From Phycisphaeraceae bacterium (GTDB lineage Bacteria; Planctomycetota; Phycisphaerae; Phycisphaerales; Phycisphaeraceae), in contig PUMS01000043.1 in NCBI GenBank assembly GCA_003551485.1, positions 1 to 5,114 on the forward strand: a stretch of 5,114 bases of DNA. Direction: 5' to 3'. Position 1 is the stretch's first letter. Each line of letters opens with the position of its first letter. Under the pieces are notes generated by a model. It did not search any database and had not been told where the DNA came from. It saw only the letters and a program-made list of their open reading frames with translations. Of the stretch, positions 1 through 5,114 are shown in pieces. The translations under genes and the position numbers were made by a program.

Positions 1-965
1 ATGGTAGGGAAGACGATATGGAAGGCAATGTGGCGGCGCCGGAGGCGAACCGGATTATCGCGTGCGGCGTCGGCCAGAAGTCCCGCGTGCAGACAGTAGC
101 CGCCTGTGCATATCCCGGTGCGGAACTGGCGCCACAGCTCGGTGGGCATGTCTATGCCCGGGGGCACGGAGTTGCCCGCCCAGAATGCATGATAGTCGCT
201 GCCGCCGCTGACCAGCAGCCCCAGCCGCTTGGCCATCGCCTCGTAGGCGGCGCACTGGGCCGGGCTGTGGTCGCTGTGGTGGGTCTCGATGCCGTCCAGG
301 CCCAGGTCGCGCAACTTCTGGACCAGGTGTTCGAGCAGTTCATCATCCTCGAGCCGAAGCTGCACCGGGTGGGCCAGCACGGCCACGCCGCCGGCCTGGT
401 GGATCGCTTCGATGGCCTCGGCGGCGGGCAGGCGGTCGCGACGGACATACGCGGCCGCGCCCCGGCCGAGGTAGCGGTTGAAGGCATCCTGGATCGACTT
501 GGCATACCCGCCGCGGGTGAGCACCGTGGCGATATGGGGCCTGCCGACGGCCGCGGTGCCCTCGGCCCCGGCCAGCTCGAGCACCTGCTCGAGTTCGATG
601 TCCACGCCCAGTTGCCGCAGCCGTTCAATGATCGCCGCGTTCCGCTGCCGGCGCGCAGCCACCTGGCGCTGATGGATGGCGGCCATGCTCGGGTGGCGGC
701 CATCGATGAACAGGCCCAGCACGTGGAGGGTGCCGGGGGCGGCCAGGGTATGGCTGATGGCCGGGTCGGCCGAGACCTCGATGCCGGGGATGAACTTCAG
801 GCCATGGCGCCGACAGCCCGCGGCGGCGGCCTCGAGGCCGGCGGTGGTGTCGTGGTCGGTCAGCGCGATCGCCGCCAGCCCCGCACCCCGCGCCTTGCGC
901 GCCAGGCGACCGGGGGCCACGGTGCCATCGGACGCCGTGGAATGGAGGTGCAGGTCGCAGTTCAT
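1..965 (-). CDS. PHP-domain phosphoesterase (YciV/RnaAM-like), 3' end outside window
   Basis: Likely metal-dependent phosphoesterase of the PHP superfamily, close in layout to bacterial YciV/RnaAM enzymes, which hydrolyse nucleoside 3',5'-bisphosphates and trim RNA 5' ends in the cytoplasm. The frame reads 321 codons from ATG 965-963 to the left edge with no stop. Metal-site motifs appear in the expected order: DLHLHSTASDG (H6, H8, D13), LTDHDT (D37, H38, D39), IPGIEVS (E63), GRPH (H144), LAHP (H199), THHSDH (H229/H230) and GGSDYH (D257, H259). All core ligands look intact. The conserved part ends near residue 282; about 40 further residues follow with more A/T-ending codons and no stop, whereas family members usually end soon after this point. 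No in-frame alternative start or good Shine-Dalgarno precedes the ATG. Divergent from the acetyltransferase. PHP assignment is firm; the exact substrate is inferred. Confidence 0.93.
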   Translation of the reverse strand, partial: MNCDLHLHSTASDGTVAPGRLARKARGAGLAAIALTDHDTTAGLEAAAAGCRRHGLKFIPGIEVSADPAISHTLAAPGTLHVLGLFIDGRHPSMAAIHQRQVAARRQRNAAIIERLRQLGVDIELEQVLELAGAEGTAAVGRPHIATVLTRGGYAKSIQDAFNRYLGRGAAAYVRRDRLPAAEAIEAIHQAGGVAVLAHPVQLRLEDDELLEHLVQKLRDLGLDGIETHHSDHSPAQCAAYEAMAKRLGLLVSGGSDYHAFWAGNSVPPGIDMPTELWRQFRTGICTGGYCLHAGLLADAARDNPVRLRRRHIAFHIVFPT

Positions 966-973
966 GGCCCCAC

Positions 974-979
974 ATCGTA
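974..979 (-). promoter_or_regulatory. Candidate -10 box of the PHP gene (leaderless transcript?)
   Basis: Read on the minus strand the hexamer is TACGAT, four of six matches to TATAAT. Its downstream edge lies 8 nt before the ATG at 965, so transcription would begin at or within a few bases of the start codon. No -35 match is visible 16-18 nt upstream, and there is no spaced Shine-Dalgarno. This suggests a leaderless message, but a single hexamer is weak evidence. Confidence 0.25.
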
Positions 980-1038
980 CCCCATCGGCGCCATGGGACG
1001 GGCGAGAGGCCGCCGCAATGAAAGCGCGGCGGGGGCGC

Positions 1039-1068
1039 TGGCCGATGATGTCGGGACTGCGCTATCCT
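1039..1068 (+). promoter_or_regulatory. Weak candidate promoter for the acetyltransferase
   Basis: TATCCT at 1063-1068 matches the -10 consensus in four positions and sits in the only A/T-rich patch of the divergent gap (about 1063-1076). TGGCCG at 1039-1044, 18 nt upstream, is a poor -35 (three of six). Transcription from here would give a leader of roughly 55 nt to ATG 1131. The same A/T patch read on the minus strand offers CATAAT, so it could serve the other direction instead. Confidence 0.2.
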
Positions 1069-1130
1069 TAATTATGGCCGGTGCCCGCATCGGCACGCAC
1101 CGGTCCGGCGGCCCAGCGCTCACTCTGATC

Positions 1131-1676
1131 ATGATGCAACTGCACCGCTCAAACACCGCAAACCATTACCTGCTGCGGCGGGCCAGGCTCGAGCAGATAC
1201 TGCCCCTGCGAACGCAGGTCCTGTTTGCCATGCACGGCCCGCGCCACGCCCACTTCATGGGCGATGACCACCCCCTTACCCGCCATTATGCCGCCGTGGT
1301 CACCGACGCGACCACCGTCGAGGCCGCCGTGGCCGCCGGGGCGGACGATCCGGCCGGCCCGGACGCGAACGAGGGCGATTCAATCGTCGCCTGCCTGACA
1401 CTACTGCCGGCACCGTTCGAGGGCGAGCCGGCGTGGCAGATGCGCGGCGTGGCGGTCCATCCGCAGCACCGCAGCCAGGGCCTGGGACGCGCTTTGGTGG
1501 CCTTCGCCGAGCGCGAGATCGCCGACCGGCCCGAGTTCAAGCGCATCTGGTGCAACGCGGTGGCCTCGGCGGTGCTGTTCTATGAGAAGATGGGCTGGGA
1601 GGTGGTCGATGAGGCCTACCTGATCAAGGGCGTGGGCTCGCACTTCAAACTGCTGCGACACCGCGATGGAGGTTGA
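1131..1676 (+). CDS. GNAT-family N-acetyltransferase
   Basis: A 181-residue protein of the Gcn5-related N-acetyltransferase fold, which moves an acetyl group from acetyl-CoA to an amine; the acceptor cannot be told from the sequence. The diagnostic part is motif A: strand 'MRGVAVHP' (about 104-111), then the pyrophosphate-binding loop R114-S-Q-G117-L-G119, then the helix RALVAFAERE. Further on, 'WCNAVASAVLFYEKMGWEVV' (140-159) is the usual beta5/alpha4 segment with FYEKMGW, and the last strand SHFKLLR closes the domain. Residues about 58-82 are an Ala/Asp/Gly-rich insert between early strands and probably form a disordered loop. Starts are ambiguous: ATG 1131 and 1134 are adjacent, neither has a clear Shine-Dalgarno, and ATG 1074 would add 19 residues (MAGARIGTHRSGG...) that look unlike the fold. 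The frame stays open far upstream only as antisense shadow of the PHP gene. It ends convergently with the large membrane protein gene. Confidence 0.9.
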   Translation: MMQLHRSNTANHYLLRRARLEQILPLRTQVLFAMHGPRHAHFMGDDHPLTRHYAAVVTDATTVEAAVAAGADDPAGPDANEGDSIVACLTLLPAPFEGEPAWQMRGVAVHPQHRSQGLGRALVAFAEREIADRPEFKRIWCNAVASAVLFYEKMGWEVVDEAYLIKGVGSHFKLLRHRDGG

Positions 1677-1720
1677 TCGCCGGCCGGAAGATCGCCCCAT
1701 CCCGTCCACTCTCCCCTGTA

Positions 1721-1736
1721 CCCTTCCCCGGAAGGG
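1721..1736 (+). terminator. GC-rich hairpin downstream of the acetyltransferase
   Basis: CCCTTCC (1721-1727) and GGAAGGG (1730-1736) are a perfect 7-bp inverted repeat; the 2-nt gap implies a 4-nt loop with 6 pairs. It starts 45 nt after the acetyltransferase stop. No T-tract follows on either strand, so intrinsic termination is possible but not shown. Confidence 0.3.
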
Positions 1737-1750
1737 AGCAAGCCGTAGCA

Positions 1751-1784
1751 GGTAGGGTGGGGCAAGCGAAGCGGACCCACCGCC
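1751..1784. repeat. Imperfect palindrome resembling a dispersed intergenic repeat
   Basis: GGTGGG (1756-1761) and CCCACC (1776-1781) flank a 14-nt centre containing AAGCGAAGCG. The whole unit, beginning GGTAGGGTGGGGCAAGCG, resembles the short palindromes with GGTGGG/CCCACC arms and a GCTTCGC core that I recall as dispersed in intergenic regions of many bacterial genomes. Only one copy is in the window, so repeat status rests on recall of that family. It lies between two convergent stop codons, a typical position for REP-like elements, and four T residues at 1789-1792 leave a weak terminator role open. Confidence 0.45.
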
Positions 1785-1828
1785 GCGATTTTCATCCTCA
1801 GGGGTGCGGCGCCACCTCATGAGACACT

Positions 1829-1846
1829 GCCCCGATCATACGGGGC
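1829..1846 (-). terminator. Hairpin downstream of the large membrane protein gene
   Basis: GCCCCG (1829-1834) and CGGGGC (1841-1846) form a perfect 6-bp stem with a 6-nt loop, ATCATA. It lies about 58 nt beyond the stop of the minus-strand gene. No T-tract follows in that direction, so it may be a weak terminator, a 3'-end stabilising stem, or neither. Confidence 0.3.
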
Positions 1847-1903
1847 CCGGGGGCCTGGGACCGCGGCGGGTATGCCTCTGGAAAGGCCGCAGGCTGCACG
1901 ATA

Positions 1904-3796
1904 TCAGTCGAACTCGGGCGGGGCGATGTCCGGTGAGCCGTCGAAGTCATTGGCATCGCCGTCCTGGTCCCATGGATCCACGTCAAACCCGCCATCATCG
2001 TCCGAAGGGGGGACCGGCTGCCAGTCGTTGTCCCGGGGCTGAAGGTCAAAGCCCTGGTCATCCCAGGCATCCCCGTTAGGAAGCATCGGCGCATCATCGA
2101 ACTGCTGGCCGGCCAACTGCATCAGCAGGCCCACGAGCATGAGCAAGCCCATGGGGTTCTGTTCCATGTCGGACTCGATGTGCTGGGGCATGAGTTCAAC
2201 GCGAAGCGTGAGCGTTGCACCCTCGCCCTCATGCGACAGTGACGGCAGACTGCGCGGCATCGCCTCCATCAACTCCGGCCCGGCTTCGGCCAAGACATCG
2301 CGGATTTCACCGGCACTCGCTTCTTCGCGGTAAACCAGGTGAATCAGTGCATCGACGCTCTGGCTGAAGTTGACGCCGATGGCCAGTTGCCTCGGCGAAT
2401 GTTGCGGATCGAGGGCTTCGGTGTCATCCAGCAGCACGGCACCGTCCTGGTCGTCATAGACGAAGACCAGGTGGCGCTCGTGAACGCGCTGACCCAACTC
2501 CGGCAGGCCCCCTACCAGGCTTCCGCTGATCCAGCCTTCTTCGCCGGCGGCGTGCTGTTCGATGGCGGCATCGAGCATATCCCGGCGCTTCGACGCCACC
2601 ACCATGGTGTCGTCGAGGATATCCGTGTGCAGCGGCGTTTCGGCGGCTTGCGGCTGCGGGGCGGCATCCGGCTCGAAGGCCTCCCAACCGGGGGCACCGT
2701 TCATGTCCGCAAAGGGCGGACTCGCATCGTCTCCGAGCATGTCCATCAGACCGGGCAGCATCTGCCGGATGTGCTGTGCGCCCATGGCGTCCCGTGCCCG
2801 CACAACGACCAGGCTCTGTTCACCAGAAATGGTGGCCTGGCCATCGTCGGGTCTGGGAACAAAGACGGCAAACGACAGCATCGCCTCGAATGCCTCGAGC
2901 ATTTCGGAGTCCTGCTCGGCCTGCTCCTGCTGCTGGCCGAACCAGGCGTAGACGTCGCTGTTGCGCAGCGCCTGGAAATCGACATGCAGCACGGCCGCGG
3001 TCTGCGGCGGCATCACGAAGGCGTAGGGTTCGAGTGTGCGGAACAGACCCGCGCCGTCGGCCGCGCCCGGTCCGGAGGGCTCGCCATTGAGTTCCAAGGG
3101 CGCTGCGGGCGTCTGACCGTTGGCGGCCGCCGGGTCGGTGGGCCCGGCCGGCCGGGGAGCCTCGCGGCCGAAGAAGGCGAAGTAGCCGCCAACCGCGCCA
3201 CCGACGATGAGCACGGCGATGATGGCGACCAGGGCGATGGTGCGGTTTCGGCCCGCGCGGGTGCCGGGGGGCTGGTCGGGCCGCTCTTCATCATCAGGTT
3301 CGGGCAGTGGCTCGCCGCGCGCGGGCCGGCGACCGCTCTTGCCCCGACGGCTGCGGGTTGCCGAGGCGCCGCGCTTGGGCCGTGGGGCGGGCTCAGCCTC
3401 ATCAGACTCCTCGAAGCCACCGAGCGCGGCGGCCAGTTCATCCACCGATTCATCGCCGCCGAGCACGTCGACCGACGATTCGGCATCCTCGCCGCCATCC
3501 TGGCCAAAGATGTCATCGGCATCGTCGGTGCCGGCCTTCGCGGCGGCGGTGGGGGCCTGTTCTGTGGGTTTGCCGCTCTTCTTCTTGCGCGAGGGCTTCT
3601 TGGCCGCCTCGCCGCCGCCCGAGGCGCTGGAAGAGCGCGACCGGCGGCCGACGGCCGAGTCATCGGCCTCCACCTGCTGCACGTCGATGCCCTTGGCATC
3701 GGCCAGTTCCTCCGCCTGTTCCAGCGAGCGGGCATCGAACAGGGCGATGACGTGCTTGCCGTTTCGTTTGTACGTACCGGTGACCTTGAAACGCAT
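1904..3796 (-). CDS. Single-pass membrane protein: GspF-like N-module, charged linker, large extracytoplasmic domain
   Basis: A 630-residue protein of unknown function, of a type familiar from planctomycetes. Residues 1-45 (starting MRFKVTGTYKRNGKHVIALF, then DA.S.EQAEELA..KGI) resemble the small N-terminal module of GspF/PilC-like and other planctomycete proteins. Residues 46-183 are low-complexity and alternate in charge: basic 50-77, acidic 90-136, basic 139-161, acidic 162-174. One membrane helix lies at about 186-208; the Arg-rich RAGRNR before it predicts a cytoplasmic N-terminus. Residues 250-540 form the outer domain; 'AAVLHVDFQALRNSDVY' (267-283) and 'LDDTMVVASKRRDMLDAAI' (394-412) recall DUF3352-like domains (inference). 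A Met/Leu-rich stretch (548-562) and an acidic, Trp/Phe-rich tail (566-630) end it. ATG 3796 has a GGGAGG ribosome site 7 nt upstream. It is not clearly in an operon: the neighbour on one side is convergent, on the other divergent. Confidence 0.88.
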   Translation of the reverse strand: MRFKVTGTYKRNGKHVIALFDARSLEQAEELADAKGIDVQQVEADDSAVGRRSRSSSASGGGEAAKKPSRKKKSGKPTEQAPTAAAKAGTDDADDIFGQDGGEDAESSVDVLGGDESVDELAAALGGFEESDEAEPAPRPKRGASATRSRRGKSGRRPARGEPLPEPDDEERPDQPPGTRAGRNRTIALVAIIAVLIVGGAVGGYFAFFGREAPRPAGPTDPAAANGQTPAAPLELNGEPSGPGAADGAGLFRTLEPYAFVMPPQTAAVLHVDFQALRNSDVYAWFGQQQEQAEQDSEMLEAFEAMLSFAVFVPRPDDGQATISGEQSLVVVRARDAMGAQHIRQMLPGLMDMLGDDASPPFADMNGAPGWEAFEPDAAPQPQAAETPLHTDILDDTMVVASKRRDMLDAAIEQHAAGEEGWISGSLVGGLPELGQRVHERHLVFVYDDQDGAVLLDDTEALDPQHSPRQLAIGVNFSQSVDALIHLVYREEASAGEIRDVLAEAGPELMEAMPRSLPSLSHEGEGATLTLRVELMPQHIESDMEQNPMGLLMLVGLLMQLAGQQFDDAPMLPNGDAWDDQGFDLQPRDNDWQPVPPSDDDGGFDVDPWDQDGDANDFDGSPDIAPPEFD

Positions 3797-3803
3797 GGAT
3801 CAA

Positions 3804-3809
3804 CCTCCC
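3804..3809 (-). promoter_or_regulatory. Strong ribosome binding site of the membrane protein gene
   Basis: On the minus strand GGGAGG (3809-3804) lies 7 nt before ATG 3796 and fixes that start. Its first two G residues also belong to the 3' arm of a small stem, CCGCC (3820-3816) with GGCGG (3812-3808) and loop AAC, so the site could be partly masked. Confidence 0.8.
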
Positions 3810-3822
3810 GCCGTTGGCGGAA

Positions 3823-3849
3823 CCCCGCCCGCCCCCGCCCCCCCCGCCC
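3823..3849 (-). promoter_or_regulatory. G-quadruplex motif in the leader of the membrane protein gene
   Basis: Reading the minus strand from 3849 down to 3823 there are five G tracts of 3, 8, 5, 3 and 4 bases, each separated by exactly one C. This exceeds the usual definition of four tracts of three or more G, and one-base loops are known to favour very stable quadruplexes. It ends 13 nt before the GGGAGG ribosome site and is on the mRNA-sense strand, so it would form in RNA if the proposed promoter upstream is used. It could slow ribosome loading or act in DNA. Confidence 0.6.
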
Positions 3850-3867
3850 GCTCGTGAGCCGGCGGGG
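3842..3867 (-). promoter_or_regulatory. Long GC-rich leader hairpin overlapping the G-quadruplex motif
   Basis: Plus-strand positions 3842-3853 and 3856-3867 are complementary over 12 bp with a single mismatch and a 2-nt gap. The arm 3842-3849 is part of the G-tract array, so hairpin and quadruplex cannot form together. The arm 3863-3867 also pairs in a smaller perfect stem, CGGGG/CCCCG (3863-3867 with 3871-3875, loop of 3), which excludes the long hairpin and would free the G tracts. Confidence 0.5.
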
Positions 3868-3955
3868 CAACCCCGTCCGTGGTGAAAAAGGCACAAGGCG
3901 CCGACCACAGGCCGCGCCCGTTCCCGCTGCCGCGGCCCTACCAGGCCACGAATGC

Positions 3956-3984
3956 ATCCTAATTCGCCACCGGATCAATGGCAA
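3956..3984 (-). promoter_or_regulatory. Candidate sigma70-type promoter of the membrane protein gene
   Basis: On the minus strand TTGCCA (3984-3979, five of six matches to TTGACA) is followed after exactly 17 nt by TAGGAT (3961-3956, four of six to TATAAT). Transcription would start near 3949 and leave a leader of about 150 nt carrying the hairpins, the G tracts and the ribosome site. Confidence 0.5.
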
Positions 3985-4218
3985 GCATCCACCAGCGGAT
4001 ATGCAGCACCGGCATGCTCCTGCCGCGGCCGCCCTCCGGGCGGGCGCTTGCGGGTGCGGATGGCTGCTTGCCGGTCAGTGCCCGCAGGGCGGGGAAGGCA
4101 CCGGTGGCCCAGCCGCCTGCGGCGGCCGGCGGCGGGCATCGCGGCATTGCCGAGCCTGCCTGATCGCTGCATCCTGTGCCCCGCCGGATGCGTGTGGGCC
4201 CGGATCAGGACAATGGGT
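3985..4218. other. Gene-free divergent region with two perfect GC hairpins
   Basis: Between the two divergent promoter candidates I find no convincing gene. Open frames here have no ribosome site and show Arg/Pro/Ala-rich shadow composition. Two short perfect inverted repeats stand out: CCGCCC/GGGCGG (4029-4034 and 4038-4043, loop TCC) and GCCGCC/GGCGGC (4112-4117 and 4121-4126, loop TGC). GC-rich DNA produces such stems by chance, so a small RNA is only a possibility. I saw no RNase P RNA, SRP RNA, tmRNA or tRNA signature motifs. Confidence 0.4.
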
Positions 4219-4247
4219 TTGCCCGCGGGTGTAGGGGCCGGTATGCT
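4219..4247 (+). promoter_or_regulatory. Candidate promoter of the PTS IIA gene
   Basis: TTGCCC (4219-4224) and TATGCT (4242-4247) each match the sigma70 consensus in four of six positions and are separated by exactly 17 nt. The start of transcription would fall near 4254, giving a leader of about 86 nt. The spacer contains the palindrome CCCGCGGG (4222-4229, overlapping the -35 box), which could be chance or a regulator contact. Confidence 0.35.
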
Positions 4248-4339
4248 TCCAAACCGCCCGTTGACCCGTTGCTCCGGTGCCACGGATGGCGTACCGGACC
4301 AGTCGCTCCTCCAGGCCACGTGGGCAGGTGCGGACGACC

Positions 4340-4813
4340 ATGCTTTTAACCGACATCCTCCATCCCTCCTGCATCAAGGTGCCCCTGGAGGCTCAGGAAA
4401 AGAAGACGGCGATCTTCGAACTGGCCGAGGTGCTCTGTCGCAGCGGCGCCGTTACCGACCCCGAGGCCTTCAAGGAGGCGGTGTGGCGTCGGGAGCAGAC
4501 GCGGACCACGGGCATCGGCCACGGCATCGCCGTGCCTCACGGCAAGGTCGCCGGCTGTGCCCGGCTGGTCATGGCCGCCGGCATCTGCCGCCCGGCGATC
4601 GAGTTCGGCGCCATCGACCGGCGTCCGGTGGACCTGATCTTCCTGCTGGGCTCGCCGCTGGACCAGACCGGCCCGCACATCCAGGCCCTGGCGACCATCA
4701 GCCGGATGCTGACCGACGTCTCCCTGCGCGACCGGGTACGAGGCTGCCAGAGCGCTGAGGAGCTGTACCAGATCATGGTCGAGCGCGATGCCAGCCACTC
4801 CGCCCGAGCGTGA
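4340..4813 (+). CDS. PTS IIA domain protein, fructose/nitrogen (PtsN) type
   Basis: A 157-residue stand-alone EIIA domain (PTS_EIIA_2 family). Such proteins accept phosphate on a histidine from HPr or NPr and either pass it to a sugar permease or, as PtsN, regulate other proteins; both roles are cytoplasmic. The family motif TGIGHGIAVPHGK is at 57-69, with H67 the expected phosphorylated residue. The N-terminal LTDIL, the helix around 'AIFELAEVLCRSGAVTD' (24-40), 'VDLIFLLGSP' (97-106) and the H113-I-Q-A-L-A helix also fit. Length is that of a complete IIA domain. ATG 4340 is chosen because AGGTG (4326-4330) lies 9 nt upstream and because homologous sequence starts at MLLTDIL; the in-frame ATG 4277 would add 21 unconserved residues. 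No HPr, EI, IIB or IIC gene is in view, which favours a regulatory role, but flanking DNA could change that. It is followed co-directionally by a membrane protein gene. Confidence 0.94.
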   Translation: MLLTDILHPSCIKVPLEAQEKKTAIFELAEVLCRSGAVTDPEAFKEAVWRREQTRTTGIGHGIAVPHGKVAGCARLVMAAGICRPAIEFGAIDRRPVDLIFLLGSPLDQTGPHIQALATISRMLTDVSLRDRVRGCQSAEELYQIMVERDASHSARA

Positions 4814-4816
4814 GGG

Positions 4817-4839
4817 CCCGCCCGCTGGATGGCGGCGGG
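4817..4839 (+). other. Intergenic hairpin between IIA and the next gene
   Basis: CCCGCC (4817-4822) and GGCGGG (4834-4839) form a 6-bp stem with an 11-nt loop, starting 3 nt after the IIA stop codon. No T-tract follows. It could reduce read-through into the next gene or simply protect the IIA 3' end. Confidence 0.25.
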
Positions 4840-4882
4840 GCGCCGACCCGACCGCCGGTAATGCCCACCAGGAGCGAGGCCG

Positions 4883-5114
4883 ATGCACGGGCAGTTGTTC
4901 ATCCTCGCGCTGATCTTCGGCCTCTTCGCCTACGAAGCCACGCTGCCGGTGGGCGAGTTGCCACCGCTGCCGATGCCGGTGTGGAAGCTGGCCGCGGTCG
5001 TGCTGCTGCCCAAGCTGGTGCTGGCCGCGAGCTTCTACCTGATGTGCAGGGTGGTGCTGTCGCGGCTGAGCGGGCCGCGCGGCGGACGGTGGCTGGTGCG
5101 GCTGGACCGCGCGG
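4883..5114 (+). CDS. Membrane protein, N-terminal part only
   Basis: The first 77 codons of a gene that leaves the window. ATG 4883 has AGGAG (4870-4874) 8 nt upstream, and third codon positions are strongly G/C. The product begins MHGQLFILALIFGLFAYEAT, a likely first membrane helix at about 4-18. A Pro-rich external loop (22-32) follows, then a second hydrophobic span at about 34-59 (VWKLAAVVLLPKLVLAASF...). Next come Arg-rich residues 61-75, so a cytoplasmic segment probably starts there. It lies 69 nt after the IIA gene on the same strand and may be transcribed with it. The family cannot be fixed from this piece; an M48-like membrane metalloprotease, whose N-terminus often looks like this in planctomycetes, is one guess, but the zinc motif would be beyond the edge. 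Confidence 0.75.
   Translation, partial: MHGQLFILALIFGLFAYEATLPVGELPPLPMPVWKLAAVVLLPKLVLAASFYLMCRVVLSRLSGPRGGRWLVRLDRA

Noticed and set aside
625..975. Minus-strand 116-residue frame within the PHP gene
   Set aside because: It is another frame of the same region, with no motif; the PHP frame accounts for this DNA.
18..1130. Plus-strand open frame upstream of and continuous with the acetyltransferase (552 residues in total from 18)
   Set aside because: Residues before 1131 are antisense to the PHP gene, whose metal motifs are clear. They show no domain, and the openness follows from high GC. No fusion protein is supported.
3959..4147. Minus-strand 62-residue frame ending LAIDPVAN
   Set aside because: The ending looks slightly protein-like, but there is no ribosome site, the rest is Pro/Ala/Arg-rich, and its stop overlaps the better-supported promoter at 3956-3984.
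2339..4234. Plus-strand open frame of 631 residues opposite the membrane protein gene
   Set aside because: It is antisense to a gene with a strong ribosome site, a membrane helix and sensible domain order. It is Gly/Arg/His-rich without a recognisable fold and has no ribosome site.
4277..4339. Upstream in-frame ATG for the IIA gene
   Set aside because: It adds an Arg/Ser-rich stretch not found in the family, and the ribosome-site match favours 4340.
3952..4758. Plus-strand open frame of 268 residues overlapping the IIA gene
   Set aside because: It is out of frame with the well-conserved IIA motif and is Arg/Pro/Gly-rich, a shadow.
4828..4860. Inverted GGCGG/CCGCC pair before the last gene as a terminator
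   Set aside because: Long loop and no T-tract; ordinary for this composition.

Overview
This high-GC window shows no rRNA, tRNA, CRISPR array or insertion sequence. It most resembles a chromosomal segment of a planctomycete, probably of the Phycisphaerae type. The main reason is the central 630-residue protein: a short GspF/PilC-like N-terminal module, a long charged linker, one membrane helix and a large extracytoplasmic domain, an arrangement familiar from planctomycete hypothetical proteins. This placement is inference from protein style and composition, not from a marker gene.

Layout from left to right. (1) Positions 1-965, minus strand: a PHP-family phosphoesterase of the YciV/RnaAM (nucleoside 3',5'-bisphosphate phosphatase / RNase AM) type. 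It runs off the left edge and probably has a very short or absent mRNA leader. (2) A 165-bp divergent gap, then a GNAT acetyltransferase on the plus strand (1131-1676). (3) A 227-bp convergent gap (1677-1903) with two short GC-rich hairpins and one imperfect palindrome resembling a dispersed repeat. (4) Positions 1904-3796, minus strand: the large single-pass membrane protein. Upstream of it is a candidate sigma70-type promoter and a leader of about 150 nt. The leader contains a textbook G-quadruplex motif overlapping a long hairpin, so mutually exclusive folds are possible. (5) A gap of about 540 bp between divergent start codons (3797-4339), with a candidate promoter for each side and two perfect GC hairpins between them. 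(6) Positions 4340-4813, plus strand: a PTS IIA protein of the fructose/nitrogen (PtsN) type with an intact phospho-histidine motif. It is followed 69 bp later by the first 77 codons of a membrane protein that runs off the right edge.

The genes do not form one pathway. PHP/GNAT and the membrane protein/IIA pair are divergent neighbours; only IIA and the last gene look co-directional and possibly co-transcribed. I see no clear defence island, secretion locus or other multi-gene system. The most unusual signals are the G-quadruplex leader and the architecture of the protein it precedes. Several very long open frames opposite the PHP gene and the membrane protein are antisense shadows caused by high GC.
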